NCBI RefSeq assembly: GCF_003576455.2
Contig: NZ_CP032869.1
Location: 6,944,001 to 7,008,000, forward strand
DNA length: 64,000 nt
Source: Mucilaginibacter celer
GTDB taxonomy: Bacteria > Bacteroidota > Bacteroidia > Sphingobacteriales > Sphingobacteriaceae
Reading direction: 5' to 3'
The notes beneath the pieces were generated by a model. It was not told the DNA's origin. It searched no databases and saw only the letters and a list, made by a program, of their open reading frames with translations. The position numbers and the translations under genes were made by a program. How positions within the stretch are numbered: the first letter of the stretch is position 1; the number at the start of each line of letters is the position of its first letter. This document shows, one piece after another, positions 62,818-64,000 of this stretch.

Positions 62818-64000
62818 GTGAACAAGGAATATGCTTTTTTAGCCGGGAGCGGCGAACATCATGATTTAATTAAACAGACCGACTGGTCAGCTACCAGTTT
62901 GGGTAAACCTGAGTCGTGGTCGGAAAGTCTACGTTCAGCGGTCAGCATTGTGCTTAATTCCGGGTTTCCAATTGCTATATACTGGGGTGCCGATTTCAGT
63001 TTGATTTACAATGAACCCTGGAGCACTATTCCCGGCCAAAAGCATCCCTGGGCTTTAGGTAAACCAGGTGCGCAAGTCTGGACAGAGATATGGGCGGGCT
63101 TAAAAGATGAATTTGAATCGGTTTTACATGAGGGCGCATCTTACCGTCGCCCTGATGCCCCACTTTACATGCATCGGTACGGTTATACAGAAGAATGTTA
63201 TTTTGATTACACACTTTCGCCAATCAAAGCCGCAGATGGGAGCGTTGGCGGTGTTTTTAACGCCGTGATGGAAACCAGCTTCCGCGTCATCAATGATCGC
63301 CGCAATCAGCTACTTGTCGCGCTGATGAACCGGAAAAACGAGGCACGCCGATTAACTGAAGCATTACAAGTTATCAAAGATATTTTGCAAACGGGCCAGG
63401 CGGACATTCCATGCTTTGCTATTTATGGTACTCGAAACAACGACCACACTACAATCCTGGCCGCCGCTGGCTGGGATGCCAATCGTTTGGCACTTGTTTC
63501 CGATGGTCACCTTCAGGATATTCATTTTATTTATCCAGATGATATCAGCCTTTTTTGGCCTGAAGCCCTTGTAGAAGCTTATGCTGCACCAATAGCCCAC
63601 GGGGATGCCGAAATGCAGGGGCAGTTCGTCTGCGGGATTTCTGCACGAAAGCGACTTGACAAGGATTATTCTTTATTCATCGAAAGTACAGCCTTTCACA
63701 TCGGAACGATCCTGAACAACGCGCTGGCTTACGAACTTAGCCAGGAATTCCAGAATCAACAAACGCTGAATGAAGAACTCGCCGCCGCAAATGAAGAACT
63801 CGCCGCCACCAATGAAGAATTAAACTCCACTCAGGAAAATCTTTACCAGCTGAATGCCGCACTGGAGGAACGTGTGCATAAGCGCACCGCGGAACTGAGT
63901 CTTGAACGAGATAAGTTACACCGTTTTTTTATGAAAGCGCCCGCCGGTATTTGCATTTTGTCCGGCCCGCAGCTCATTTTCGAACTGGTTAATGGCCCGT
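62818..64000 (+). CDS. PAS/GAF-containing sensor histidine kinase, 3' end cut by window
   Basis: A partial frame from GTG 62818 that stays open to the last base (394 codons seen). The N-terminus is the PAS-like AHDWSATPLG-family pattern (here TDWSATSLGKPESWSESLRSAVSIVLNSGFP and SLIYNEPW). A GAF-like part spans about 205-310, then a coiled coil of repeats NEELAAANEELAATNEEL, and the start of another PAS domain at the window edge (FFMKAPAGICILSGP). The kinase domains should follow beyond 64000. It belongs to the large cytosolic hybrid or PAS-kinase family common in Sphingobacteriaceae. It starts 149 bp after the previous kinase. Confidence 0.85.
   Translation, partial: MNKEYAFLAGSGEHHDLIKQTDWSATSLGKPESWSESLRSAVSIVLNSGFPIAIYWGADFSLIYNEPWSTIPGQKHPWALGKPGAQVWTEIWAGLKDEFESVLHEGASYRRPDAPLYMHRYGYTEECYFDYTLSPIKAADGSVGGVFNAVMETSFRVINDRRNQLLVALMNRKNEARRLTEALQVIKDILQTGQADIPCFAIYGTRNNDHTTILAAAGWDANRLALVSDGHLQDIHFIYPDDISLFWPEALVEAYAAPIAHGDAEMQGQFVCGISARKRLDKDYSLFIESTAFHIGTILNNALAYELSQEFQNQQTLNEELAAANEELAATNEELNSTQENLYQLNAALEERVHKRTAELSLERDKLHRFFMKAPAGICILSGPQLIFELVNGP

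Noticed and set aside
1..64000. CRISPR arrays, rRNA genes, integrases or transposases
   Set aside because: None seen: no regularly spaced direct repeats, no rRNA signature, and no recombinase motifs in any of the proteins read.

Overview
The window looks like chromosome from a Bacteroidota of the Sphingobacteriaceae, most like Mucilaginibacter. The signs are a FecI/FecR/SusC/SusD set, two-component kinases with TPR sensors, OmpA and DUF3570-type outer-membrane proteins, few Shine-Dalgarno sites, a TAnnTTTG-type promoter element and family-typical intergenic inverted repeats. The genus is an inference from gene content; no rRNA gene is present.

Layout. 0-9 kb: a small monooxygenase, a LysR regulator, hydrolases, a TPR histidine kinase paired with a sigma-54-type response regulator, and an AhpD-like protein. 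9-15.4 kb (minus strand): a tight three-gene mannoside operon (phosphomannose isomerase-like protein, secreted GH38 alpha-mannosidase, sugar porter). 15.6-24.2 kb: a luciferase-like oxidoreductase under a perfect 38-bp palindrome, a carboxypeptidase-regulatory-like protein, two opposed gene remnants, a second TPR kinase, an Hsp31-like protein and a YdeP-type molybdopterin oxidoreductase with a small partner. 25-36 kb (plus strand): secreted hydrolase, porin, ECF sigma factor, anti-sigma FecR, SusC with STN domain, SusD, and a seven-haem lipoprotein cytochrome.

36.3-43.1 kb holds the most unusual locus: three contiguous plus-strand genes encoding a DUF4062 protein, a MoxR-like AAA+ ATPase and a 1481-residue membrane protein with PKD-like and vWA-like segments. 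This architecture resembles NTPase-based conflict (VMAP-type) systems, and I propose it as a candidate defence or signalling system. It is followed directly by a 3' fragment of a tRNA-Phe gene with its terminator, the usual scar of integration at a tRNA.

43.8-54 kb looks like accessory DNA. It has an OmpR-type two-component system and two promoters carrying an identical 18-bp site (an outer-membrane protein and a VIT-family/cytochrome b operon), a second VIT-family protein, a thioredoxin-ApbE-DUF4266-DUF3570 cluster typical of extracytoplasmic flavinylation, a Fur-like winged helix, and decayed TonB-receptor and AraC genes. 54-64 kb has tandem PqiA-like membrane proteins, outer-membrane barrels, a LytTR response regulator, a coiled-coil secreted protein, a membrane histidine kinase and the start of a PAS/GAF kinase cut by the window end.
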